The notes beneath the pieces were generated by a model, which was not told the DNA's origin, made no database searches, and saw only the letters and a list, made by a program, of their open reading frames with translations. From positions 58,245,886-58,309,885 of the forward strand of contig CM049322.1 of assembly GCA_026874595.1 (NCBI GenBank): a stretch of 64,000 bases of DNA, in the 5' to 3' direction. Source of the stretch: Sipunculus nudus. Taxonomy: Eukaryota; Annelida; Sipuncula; Golfingiida; Sipunculidae. The translations under genes and the position numbers were made by a program. Positions 12,901-23,889 of the stretch are shown piece by piece; positions within the stretch are counted from its first letter, which is position 1, and the number at the start of each line of letters is the position of its first letter.

Positions 12901-15900
12901 GTACAAATCAATCAACATCACGCCCAGTACTCTCATACACGGTACAAATCAATCAACATCACTCCCAGCACTCTCATCCAAGGTACAAATCAAACAACAT
13001 CAAGCCCAGCACTCTCATACAAGGTACAAATCAATAAATGTCACGCCTAGCACTCTCATACAAGGTACAAATCAATCAACCTCACGCCCAGCACTCTCAT
13101 ACAAGGTACAAATCAATCAACACCACGGCCAGCACTCTCATACAAGGTACAAATCAAACAACATCACGCCCAGCACTCTCATATAACGTACAAATCAATC
13201 AACATCACGGCCAGTACTCTCATACTAGGAACAAATAAATCAACATCACGCCCCGTACTCTCATATAAGGTACAAATCAATCCATATCACGCCCATTACT
13301 CTCATGCAAGGTACAAATCAATCCACATCACGCCCAGTACTCTCATGCAAGGTACAAATTAATCCACTTCACGCCCAGTACTCTCATACAAGGTACAAAT
13401 CAATCCACATCACGCCATGTACTCTCATACAAGGTACAAATCAATCCACATCACGCCATGTACTCTCATACAAGGTACAAATCAAACAACGTCACGCCCA
13501 GTACTCTCATACAAGGTACAAATCAAACAACGTCACGCCCAGTACTCTATATGCAAGGTACTAATCAATCAACATCACGCCCAGCACTCTCATACAAGGT
13601 ACAAATCAATCAACATCACGCCAAGTACCCTAGGTACATATCAATCAACATCACGCCCAGCACTCTCATACACGGTACAAATCTATCAACATCACGCCCA
13701 GTACTCTCATACAAGGTACAAATCAATCAACATCACACCCAGCACTCTCATACAAGGAACAAATCAATCAACATCGCGCCCAGCACTCTCATACAAGGTA
13801 CAAATCAATCAACATCACCTGTAGCACTCTCATACAAGGTACAAATCAATCAACATCACGCCCAGTACTCTCATACAAGGAACAAATCAATCAACATCGC
13901 GCCCAGCACTCTCATACAAGGTACAAATAAAACAACGTCACGCCCAGTACTCTCATACAAAGTACAAATCAATCAACATCACGCCCAGCACTCTATATAC
14001 AAGGTACAAATCAATCAACATCACGCCCAGTACTCTCATACTAGGTACAAATCAAACAACATCACGCCCAGTACTCTCATACAAGGTACATATCAATCAA
14101 CATCACGCCCAGTACTCTCATACAAGGTACAAATCAATCCACATCACGCCCGGTACTCTCATACAAGGTACAAATCAATCAACATCACGCCCAGTCCTCT
14201 CATACAAGGTACAAATCAATCCACTTCACGCCCAGTACTCTCATACAAGGTACAAATCAATCAACATCACGCCCAGTCCTCTCATACAAGGTACAAATCA
14301 ATCCACTTCACGCCCAGTACTCTCATACAAGGTACAAATCAATCAACCTCACGCCCATTACTCTCATACAAGGAACAAATCAATCAACCTCACGCCCAGT
14401 ACTCTCATACAAGGTACAAATCAAACAACGTCACGCCCAGTACTCTATATGCAAGGTACAAATCAAACAACATCAAGCCCAGTACTCTCATACAAGGTAC
14501 AAATCAATCAACATCACGCCAAGTACCCTAGGTACAAATCAATCAACATCACGCCCAGCACTCTCATACACGGTACAAATCAATCAAGATCACGCCCAGT
14601 ACTCTCATACAAGGTACAAATCAAACAACATCCAGCCCAGCACTCTCATACAAGGTACAAATCAATCAACATCACGCCCAGTACTCCCAAATAAGGTACA
14701 AATTAATAAACGTTACGCCTAGCACTCTCATAAAAGGTACAAATCAATTAACCTCACGCCCATTACTCTCATACAAGGAACAAATCAATCAACATCGCGC
14801 CCAGCACTCTCATACAAGGTACAAATCAATCAACATCACGCCCAGTACTCTCATACAAGGTACAAATCAATCAACATCACACCGTGCACTCTCATACAAG
14901 GAACAAATAAATCCACATCACGCCATGTACTCTCATACAAGGTACAAATCAAACAACATCACGCCCAGCACTCTCATACAAGGTACAAATCAATCAACAT
15001 CACGCCCAGCACTCTCATACAAGGTATAAATCAATCAACATCACGCCCAGCACTCTCATACAAGGTACAAATCAAACAACATCACGCCCTGTGCCCTCAA
15101 ACAAGGTACAAATCAATCAACATCACGCCCAGCACTCTCATAAAACGTACAAATCAATCAACATCACGCCCAGTACTCTCATACAAGGTACAAATCAAAC
15201 AACATCACGCCCAGTACTCTCATACAAGGTACAAATCAATCAACATCACGCCCAGTACTCTCATAAAAGGTACAAATCAATCCACATCACGCCATTTACT
15301 CTCATACAAGGTACAAATCAATCAACCTCACGCCCATTACTCTCATACAAGGTACAAATCAAACAACATCACGCCCAGCACTCTCATACAAGGTACAAAT
15401 CAATCAACATCACGCCCAGCACTCTCAAACAAGGTACAAATCAATCAACATCACGCCCAGTACTCTCATGCAAGGTACAAATCAATCAACATCACGCCCA
15501 GCACTCTCATACAAGGTACAAATAAATCAACATCACGCCCAGTACTCTCATACAAGGTACAAATCAATCCACATCACGCCCAGTACTCTCATACAAGGTA
15601 CAAATCAATCCACATCACGAACAGTACTCTCATACAAGGTACAAATCAATCAACATCACGCCCAGTACTCTCATACAAGGTACAAATCAATCAACATCAC
15701 GCCCAGTACTCTCATACACGGTACAAATCAATCAACATCACTCCCAGCACTCTCATCCAAGGTACAAATCAAACAACATCAAGCCCAGCACTCTCATACA
15801 AGGTACAAATCAATAAATGTCACGCCTAGCACTCTCATACAAGGTACAAATCAATCAACCTCACGCACAGCACTCTCATACAAGGTACAAATCAATCAAC

Positions 15901-18900
15901 ACCACGGCCAGCACTCTCATACAAGGTACAAATCAAACAACATCACGCCCAGCACTCTCATATAACGTACAAATCAATCAACATCACGGCCAGTACTCTC
16001 ATACTAGGAACAAATCAATCAACATCACGCCCAGTACTCTCATATAAGGTACAAATCAATCCATATCACGCCCATTACTCTCATGCAAGGTACAAATCAA
16101 TCCACATCACGCCCAGTACTCTCATGCAAGGTACAAATTAATCCACTTCACGCCAGGTACTCTCATACAAGGTACAAATCAATCCACATCACGCCATGTA
16201 CTCTCATACAAGGTACAAATCAATCCACATCACGCCATGTACTCTCATACAAGGTACAAATCAAACAACGTCACGCCCAGTACTCTCATACAAGGTACAA
16301 ATCAAACAACGTCACGCCCAGTACTCTATATGCAAGGTACTAATCAATCAACATCACGCCCAGTACTCTCATACAAGGTACAAATCAATCAACATCACGC
16401 CAAGTACCCTAGGTACATATCAATCAACATCACGCCCAGCACTCTCATACACGGTACAAATCTATCAACATCACGCACAGTACTCTCATACAAGGTACAA
16501 ATCAATCAACATCACACCCAGCACTCTCATACAAGGAACAAATCAATCAACATCGCGCCCAGCACTCTCATACAAGGTACAAATCAATCAACATCACCTG
16601 TAGCACTCTCAAACAAGGTACAAATCAATCAACATCACGCCCAGTACTCTCATACAAGGAACAAATCAATCAACATCGCGCCCAGCACTCTCATACAAGG
16701 TACAAATCAAACAACGTCACGCCCAGTACTGTCATACAAAGTACAAATCAATCAACATCACGCCCAGCACTCTATATACAAGGTACAAATCAATCAACAT
16801 CACGCCCAGTACTTTCATACTAGGTACAAATCAAACAACATCACGCCCAGTACTCTCATACAAGGTACATATCAATCAACATCACGCCCAGTACTCTCAT
16901 ACAAGGTACAAATCAATCCACATCACGCCCGGTACTCTCATACAAGGTACAAATCAATCAACATCACGCCCAGTCCTCTCATACAAGGTACAAATCAATC
17001 CACTTAACGCCCAGTACTCTCATACAAGGTACAAATCAATCAACATCACGCCCAGTCCTCTCATACAAGGTACAAATCAATCCACTTCACGCCCAGTACT
17101 CTCATACAAGGTACAAATCAATCAACCTCACGCCCATTACTCTCATACAAGGAACAAATCAATCAACATCGCGCCCAGCTCTCTCATACAAGGTACAAAT
17201 CAATCAACATCACCTGTAGCACTCTCATACAAGGTACAAATCAATCAACATCACACCCAGCACTCTCATACAAGGTAAAAATAAATCAACATCACGCCCA
17301 GTACTCTCATACAAGGTACAAATCAATCAACATCACGCCCAGTCCTCTCATACAAGGTACAAATCAATCCACTTCACGCCCAGTACTCTCATACAAGGTA
17401 CAAATCAATCAGTCTCACGCCCATTACTCTCATACAAGGAACAAATCAATCAACATCGCGCCCAGCACTCTCATACAAGGTACAAATCAATCAACATCAC
17501 CTGTAGCACTCTCATACAAGGTACAAATCAATCAACATCACACCCAGCACTCTCATACAAGATACAAATAAATCAACATCACGCCCAGTACTCTCATACA
17601 AGGTACAAATCAATCAACATCACACCCAGTACTGTCATACAAAGTACAAATCAATCAACATCACGCCCAGCACTCTCATACTAGGTACAAATCAATCAAC
17701 ATCACGCCAAGTACTCTCATACAAGGTACAAATCAATCCACTTCACGCCCAGTACTCTCATACAAGGTACAAATCAATCCACTTCACGCCCAGTACTCTC
17801 ATACAAGGTACAAATCAATCCACATCACGCCCGGTACTCTCATACTAGGTACAAATCAATCCACTTCACGCCCAGTACTCTCATACAAGGTATAAATCAA
17901 TCCACATCACGCCCAGTCCTCTCATACAAGGGACAAATCAATCCACATCACGCCCGGTACTCTCATACAAGGTACAAATCAATCAACATCACGCCATGTA
18001 CTCTCATACAAGGTACAAATCGATCAACATCACGCCCAGTACTCTCATACAAGGTACAAATCAATCCACATCACGCCCAGTACTCTCATACAAGGTACAA
18101 ATCAATCCACATCACGCCCAGTCCTCTCATACAAGGTACAAATCAATCCACATCACGCCCAGTCCTCTCATACAAGGTACAAATCATTCCACATCACGCC
18201 CGGTACTCTCATACAAGGTACAAATAAATCAACATCAAGCCCAGTACTCTCATACAAGGTACAAATCAATCCACATCACGCCCAGTCCTCTCATACAAGG
18301 TACAAATCAATCCACATCACGCCCGGTACTCTCATACAAGGTACAAATCAATCCACATCACGCCCAGTCCTCTCATACAAGGTACAAATCAATCAACATC
18401 ACGCCCAGTCCTCTCATACAAGGTACAAATCAATCCACTTCACGCCCAGTACTCTCATACAAGGTAGAAATCAATCAACATCACGCCATGTACTCTCATT
18501 CAAGGTACAAATCAATCCACATCACGCCATGTACTCTCATACAAGGTACAAATGAAACAACATCATGCCCAGCACTCTCATACAAGGTACAAATCAATCA
18601 ACATCACGCCCAGCACTCTCATACAAGGTATAAATCAATCAACATCACGCCCAGCACTCTCATACAAGGTACAAATCAAACAACATCACGCCCTGTGCCC
18701 TCATACAAGGTACAAATCAATCAACATCACGCCCAGTGCTCTCATAAAACGTACAAATCAATCAACATCACGCCCAGTGCTCTCATACCAGGTACAAACC
18801 AATCAACATCACGCCCAGTGCTCTCATCCAAGGTACAAATCAAACAACATCAAGCCCAGCACTCTCATACAAGGTACAAATCAATAAATGTCACGCCTAG

Positions 18901-19392
18901 CACTCTCATACAAGGTACAAATCAATCAACCTCACGCCCAGCACTCTCATACAAGGTACAAATCAATCAACACCACGGCCAGCACTCTCATACAAGGTAC
19001 AAATCAAACAACACCACGCCAAGTAGTCTCATACAAGGTACAAATCAATCCACATCACGCCCAGGCAAGATACAAATCAAACAACGTAAAGCCCAGTACT
19101 CTCAGGCAAGATACAAATCAAGAAAACGTTACGCCAAGTAATCTCAGGCAAGATACAAATAAAAAAACGTTACGCCAAGTAATCTCAGTCAAGATTCAAA
19201 TCAAACAACGTTACGCCAAGTAATTTCAGTCAAGATTCAAATCAAACAACGTCATGCCCAGTACTCTCAGGCAAGATACCAATCAACCAACGTAACGTCC
19301 AGTACTCTCAGGTAAGATACAAATAAAAAAATTTACGCCAAGTAATCTAAAGCAAGGTACAAATCATACAACGTTACGCCTAGTACTATCAG
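9956..19392 (+). repeat. 41-bp satellite array (~9.4 kb)
   Basis: About 230 head-to-tail units of 41 bp: CTCTCATACAAGGTACAAA, then TCAATCAACATCACGCCCAGTA. Units come in classes (TCAAACAAC or TCAATCAAC; CAGCACT, CAGTACT or CAGTCCT; ATGTACT). The last ~350 bp decay into CTCAGGCAAGATACAAATC forms. Because 41 is not a multiple of 3, a stop-free unit is read in all three frames and gives the same 41-residue repeat in each. This explains the long forward frames at 9994-11187, 13458-14531 and 17996-19141. They have no domain, signal peptide or splice context, so I treat them as satellite rather than genes. Confidence 0.95.
11600..17180 (+). repeat. 2,779-bp tandem duplication inside the 41-bp array
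   Basis: Diagnostic variants recur exactly 2,779 bp apart. Open-frame starts at 11670, 12312, 12689, 13038, 13304, 13417 and 13458 match 14449, 15091, 15468, 15817, 16083, 16196 and 16237. The two copies (about 11600-14378 and 14379-17157) differ by only scattered substitutions. A smaller 364-bp duplication is nested nearby, from about 11215-11551 to 11579-11915. Confidence 0.9.
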
Positions 19393-19604
19393 GCCGCGTC
19401 TCAATCACACAAAATAAGTGTTTCTTTAGTTGATTCATCGGTTTGCGCCAATAATAGTGATAATTTCACACTCGGGGGACGCATGTGCGTTAGTCAACGG
19501 GCCTGATTCAGAACAAGATATAAAACGAAGCGTACATAAAGGAAATGTGAGTGTATGTATGTGTGTGTTCTTTAGTATGATATATCGGTATAGGTGTGTT
19601 CAGT

Positions 19605-19607
<3 letters not shown>

Positions 19608-19663
<56 letters not shown>
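19608..19663. repeat. (AT)n microsatellite
   Basis: Uninterrupted TA dinucleotides over about 55 bp. Confidence 0.95.
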
Positions 19664-19667
<4 letters not shown>

Positions 19668-20475
19668 TAGTAAGAAAATGTTTAAAATGTATAAAGTGTA
19701 TGTGCTTTGAATTAAAGTATGAATATTAGCCCTGTAATGTTTGCTTATCAATCGTCAGTGTTCTTCAAGTTGTTAATAGTTGCCTAAAATTTGAAGTAAA
19801 GGAGAGGGATCAATGACATGGTTATTCCATTAATTTGCTCGAAACAAGACCTCAGCTCGACCTGACTAAAACAAGACTGACAATGTGGAATGTTGGCCAA
19901 GCCACTCGACGATAACAAAACCAGTCTTTTAAGATGCCTCGGTTGTCTGGATTCATTGTGATGGTTGACATACATGTTCTTCTGAAACATACCATACGCA
20001 CATACAGCCACGCTTAACCGGAGTAGGTGTCGAATGTACAGCGATAGGTGAAGTATTCCTTAAAAAAGTAAATATAGTTACCGTCGGGTAAAATGGATAA
20101 AAAAAAAAACAAACTGCGCTTGATCACTCATATTAATAAATATTAAAATTTATCGAGGCCACTCATCATCGTTGTTCTTTCTATGCATGTATGAAGCTAA
20201 GATTAAACAGACATCGGCGCTGCATTCAACCAAGCCTGTCCATCTGATACTTTTTTTTATACAATGGACTTAAGCTTATACCTTAATTTACCAAGACGCA
20301 AATCAGAATATCTAAGACTATGGATTATCTAACCGCACAAAAAATACCCTCCCTTGTATGGATTCCATACGACTAATTCAGAAAGAAATATGAATGAACA
20401 GATGTACGCTATAGCGACATATCAGTGACAACCTAAGATGAACGATTAAAACTAAATCCACGTGAGGATTCGTAG

Positions 20476-20515
20476 TGACGTCACAGTGTTATTTGTCACA
20501 TGTTTGTGACGTCAC
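20476..20515. promoter_or_regulatory. pair of CRE-like sites (TGACGTCA)
   Basis: Two palindromic TGACGTCA octamers lie about 32 bp apart, joined by ATTTGTCACATGTTTG. The octamer is the consensus for CREB/ATF bZIP factors. No adjacent gene is recognised, so a regulatory role is only a possibility. A related TTTGTGACGTCAC string recurs near 54920, which suggests the sites may sit in a dispersed repeat. Confidence 0.35.
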
Positions 20516-21198
20516 ATATACGTCCTTCCTACATCACACGGCCACTTGAACTTACGCCATCATTTTTCACCTCTTTTTAGACATGGCAACGCCATTAGGG
20601 CCTCGCAAAGTTAATATATTAGTTTCTTCTTGTTTATTTGAATGATTATTAATCGCCACATTACTTCCTTTGATAAAAGCTAATTTCTAGTGGTACAAAA
20701 TATATATAAAAGAAAAATCGCGAGAATTACATGAACAGGGGTGTTAGAAAGAGTATAATTGGCTATTAGTGGGCTATAAGGGTAACCCTTTTTTTAGACA
20801 TTCAATATATATTATATCAAATATCATTGGCCGTTTGGCAAAATCTGTGTCATCTAGACCGGGTCCAATATTTTACCAGCTGCTTGCGTCATTTATCACT
20901 GTTAATATCTGAACATCAGTTATCAAAGGTTCTGAACCGGTATTAAATATCCGACCATACAACATCAAATGAACATATGGAATTCATCTAGTCCAGCGCC
21001 CTAACCATTACACCACCAACCACGTACAGGTATGTAAGCTGTGTTCTAGTCTTTAAAGTTTGGTTAGAAAATTTAAAGATTTTTTTGTTGGAAAAAAATA
21101 TATAATATAAATTTTTGTGTTGATGCTAGTAAATAAGTATATTTCGAAATTCAAAATCTCCCTACTAAGGCCACCCCCCTTCTGTGGGCAGAATGTCC

Positions 21199-21200
<2 letters not shown>

Positions 21201-21290
<90 letters not shown>
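21201..21290. repeat. compound (AT)n-(GATA)n microsatellite
   Basis: About 49 bp of AT dinucleotides run directly into about ten ATAG tetranucleotides. The same compound structure recurs at 47067-47162. Confidence 0.95.
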
Positions 21291-21517
21291 GTAAATTTTA
21301 ACAAACGCAGCACAATGCTTAATCAGGTAATACTCCAACAAAAATAAGAATGAATAATGGAATGATAAATTAACTGAATAAATTAACAATAAATTCGACA
21401 GTTATCTGACAGCAATTCATTTAATTAGAAATTAGTCCTACTGAGTTTGATTGCGCATTCATCATACAGTAGTCTATTAGAAACCACCACTAAATTCGCA
21501 GACCCGCTCATAAAATG

Positions 21518-21520
<3 letters not shown>

Positions 21521-21572
<52 letters not shown>
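21521..21572. repeat. (AT)n microsatellite abutting the 28S fragment
   Basis: A pure AT run of about 52 bp ends exactly where similarity to 28S rRNA begins. Confidence 0.95.
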
Positions 21573-21574
<2 letters not shown>

Positions 21575-21745
21575 TGAGGAAAACCTCGGGTGGAACCAGC
21601 TACTAGATGGTTCGATTTGTCTTTCGCCCCTATACCCAAGTTCGACTACCGATTGAACGTCAGAATCGCTACGGACTTCCACCAGAGTTTCCTCAAGCTT
21701 CACCCTACTCAGGCATAGATCACCATGTTTTGGGTCACAACGTGA
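21573..21745 (-). pseudogene. degenerate 28S rRNA fragment (antisense)
   Basis: The reverse complement reads as a conserved segment of domain II of eukaryotic large-subunit rRNA. Recognisable strings in order are CTATGCCTGAGTAGGGTGAAG, GAGGAAACTCTGGTGGA, GTCCGTAGCGATTCTGACGT, AACTTGGGTATAGGGGCGAA and CATCTAGTAGCTGGTTCC. Compared with the family it has substitutions and small deletions, for example around TTCAATCGGTAGTCG and in CACCCGAGGTTTTCC. Only about 170 bp is present, between an (AT)n run and a poly(C) tract, so it is a non-functional relic or part of a mobile element. Open frames across it in both directions are spurious. Confidence 0.85.
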
Positions 21746-21758
21746 GACGGGATCCGAG

Positions 21759-21780
21759 CCCCCCCCCCCCCCCCCCCCCC
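21759..21780. repeat. poly(C) tract
   Basis: A run of about 22 C lies just beyond the 28S-like fragment. Confidence 0.95.
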
Positions 21781-21781
21781 A

Positions 21782-22313
21782 GTTCAGCGCACTAGAGCGA
21801 CCGTGGTACCTGTACATGGGAAAAGGAAGGGACCCGCTTCTTGCGACGGGGGTCTAGCATCGTAGTTTATTATTTCCAGTGAATCTTTGTTAATTAACAC
21901 CAGTTAATCATTACACAGTGAGCATTATAGTGACTATAGGCCCTGGTCCTTCGATTGAACATTTGCAGCTGTTGTCCTGGTTATATTCTATATACTCATA
22001 TGGTATAGGTCAGTATAGCGGCCTAAAACTTGGCCATTATGACCACCTCAATGTTTATGTTAGTGTTATGTAACACTTGTTAAGAACGCTGACCTGGAGG
22101 TCGGGAACCTTCGTACGAAGCAGATTAAATATGTTACACCGGAAATACGACCCCCGTTGTACGAAGCAATCCGTTTTATTATAATTGTATTATTTTTGGC
22201 ATTTTATTGCAACTGCCAATTATTGGATAGGTATAGCATTTAATATGTGCAGCTTTTATTACTTAATAAAATTTTGCTCATTATGAAGGCGTTTGAGTTT
22301 ATATATGTATAAT

Positions 22314-22314
<1 letters not shown>
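21782..22314. other. intergenic DNA with a short palindrome
   Basis: No gene is seen. A perfect 12-bp palindrome, CTTCGTACGAAG, lies near 22110, and part of it (GTACGAAGCA) is repeated about 50 bp further on. AATAAA-like A/T motifs are present but have no associated transcript. Confidence 0.4.
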
Positions 22315-22355
<41 letters not shown>

Positions 22356-22433
22356 TATATATATATGTATATATACTTAGTTGAGGAAATTATATAGTAT
22401 GAGATAGGCTAAACAACACATAATTCAAATGTG

Positions 22434-22479
<46 letters not shown>

Positions 22480-22491
22480 TATATATATATA
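22315..22491. repeat. two (AT)n tracts with interruptions
   Basis: AT runs at about 22315-22376 and 22437-22491, each interrupted by one AAATAT break, separated by about 60 bp of unique DNA. Confidence 0.9.
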
Positions 22492-22509
22492 CAGATACAT
22501 ATATAGGTA

Positions 22510-22660
22510 AACAGAGAGAGTGACGCACATTAGACCACCTGACGAAAAGGTCTGTGTGATTCGGAAGCTCGTGCATTAATAAACAAGTTAGTCTATCTAA
22601 AAGGCGTGACTCTTTCTCTTAATCTACATTTCGACTACAGACTAACACGGCTGTACCATT
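22510..22660 (+). mobile_element. dispersed-repeat end with stem-loop (probable transposon or SINE remnant)
   Basis: The segment contains CACCTGACGAAAAGGTCTGTG, AAGCTCGTGCATTAATAAA, then GTTAGTCT (22587-22594) and its inverse AGACTAAC (22639-22646), followed by ACGGCTGTACC. The pair can form an 8-bp stem with a 44-base loop. The same arrangement (AATAAA, TTAGTCT, then CAGACTAACACGGCT) is familiar from 3' ends of dispersed repeats in several animal genomes, but this is from memory. Family assignment is not possible here. Confidence 0.45.
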
Positions 22661-22721
22661 AATTATAATATACATAAATATATAACAGTTCTGTACTACA
22701 AACTAACTGTATGTGGCACAT

Positions 22722-22734
22722 TATATATATATAT

Positions 22735-22780
<46 letters not shown>
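22722..22780. repeat. (AT)n microsatellite
   Basis: AT runs interrupted by ACACACATACAT. Confidence 0.9.
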
Positions 22781-22782
<2 letters not shown>

Positions 22783-23880
22783 TTTGAAATAATTTCAAGC
22801 TATTAGACCTCACTTACTGAAATTCCCTAAATGTATTAAAATTAAATACAACTATGGATGTATTCTAAAAGCCACTTATAATAGGCAGAAATACATCTTA
22901 CATCTTGTGCATCTATATAGGCGTACATTGATATGGTATTTATTAAGTTTCTGATATACTCTTATAATTTTGTCCGGCAATCCATGAATGTTATATATTA
23001 TTCTTTACGGTGTGTATAGGGATATTTGATATTTTTGATTTAAGTATACTAAGTAAGTTTTTTAGACAACCATCTTGTCATTTCTCCGATATTCAGCCAG
23101 TAAGCCCGACATCTAAAGACGTCATCAACGGAAAATATGTGGCAATCATGGCTTTGTACAGATTTTGATATCGGCTTTATTAACAATACAAGATGTCCGA
23201 TTTTTCAAGGTGCCATTTATGTTATCGCATATTTATTTATATTATGTTCTGTAGATTAAGATAAGGTTTATGAACATATTCATTAATAACTCTCTTTGTT
23301 TTTGGACAGCAACAACGTCTAAAATAACATTAACGATGACGTCATCGTTAGTATAGATGTTGTTTTAAATAGGTTTTTGTGTTGGTCATGTTCTGCATGA
23401 CGCTCAGTATCATGCCTCGGTTTTGTTAGTTGTGGTACCCCCTTTTCTTGTTGTCTAATGAGGGCAATTTCATACCTTTTTTATAGAGGAGTTCTAAATA
23501 TGTACATACTAAGGTATTAACAGCTTATTATTTAGCACTGCGTACACAGAGAATCTGAACGCTGCATTACAATGAGCGACAATGCAATTCGGCCCTTCTT
23601 ATCTGCTGAATATTCATTAGCATTATGATTGGTCTCAGTGTGAAAACGTCTAACACAAATAAAAATATAGGTATGTTGGACTTGGCTTAAGTGTTCAAAT
23701 ATGCTCGTTGGATCAAAGGCGACCCATCCTTATAGAGATATGACATCATGTGGAGAAGGTATTTTCTGTTAAGGTGAATATGGCTTTAGTTATAAGGCTG
23801 CTATATGTTTTGTTCCCCTCATCGTTATAAAAAAAAAACTACTAAAATAGTACCAGAGTTATTGAGGACCCTAGATTACA
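22781..23880. other. intergenic, no gene seen
   Basis: Unique AT-rich DNA. A TGACGTCATCG palindrome-like string lies near 23337. There are no exons with convincing coding character. Confidence 0.5.
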
Positions 23881-23889
23881 TACAACCCG

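Larger units (their letters stand above)
19393..21195. other. intergenic, unique AT-rich DNA
   Basis: No coding exon is recognised. It holds an (AT)n run at 19608-19663, two TGACGTCA sites near 20476-20515, and short A-runs. A reverse-strand frame at 19784-20011 (75 residues) has no recognisable domain. Confidence 0.5.

Noticed and set aside
21425-21817. A 130-codon reverse frame and overlapping forward frames as genes
   Set aside because: They cross an (AT)n run, the 28S rRNA fragment and a poly(C) tract.
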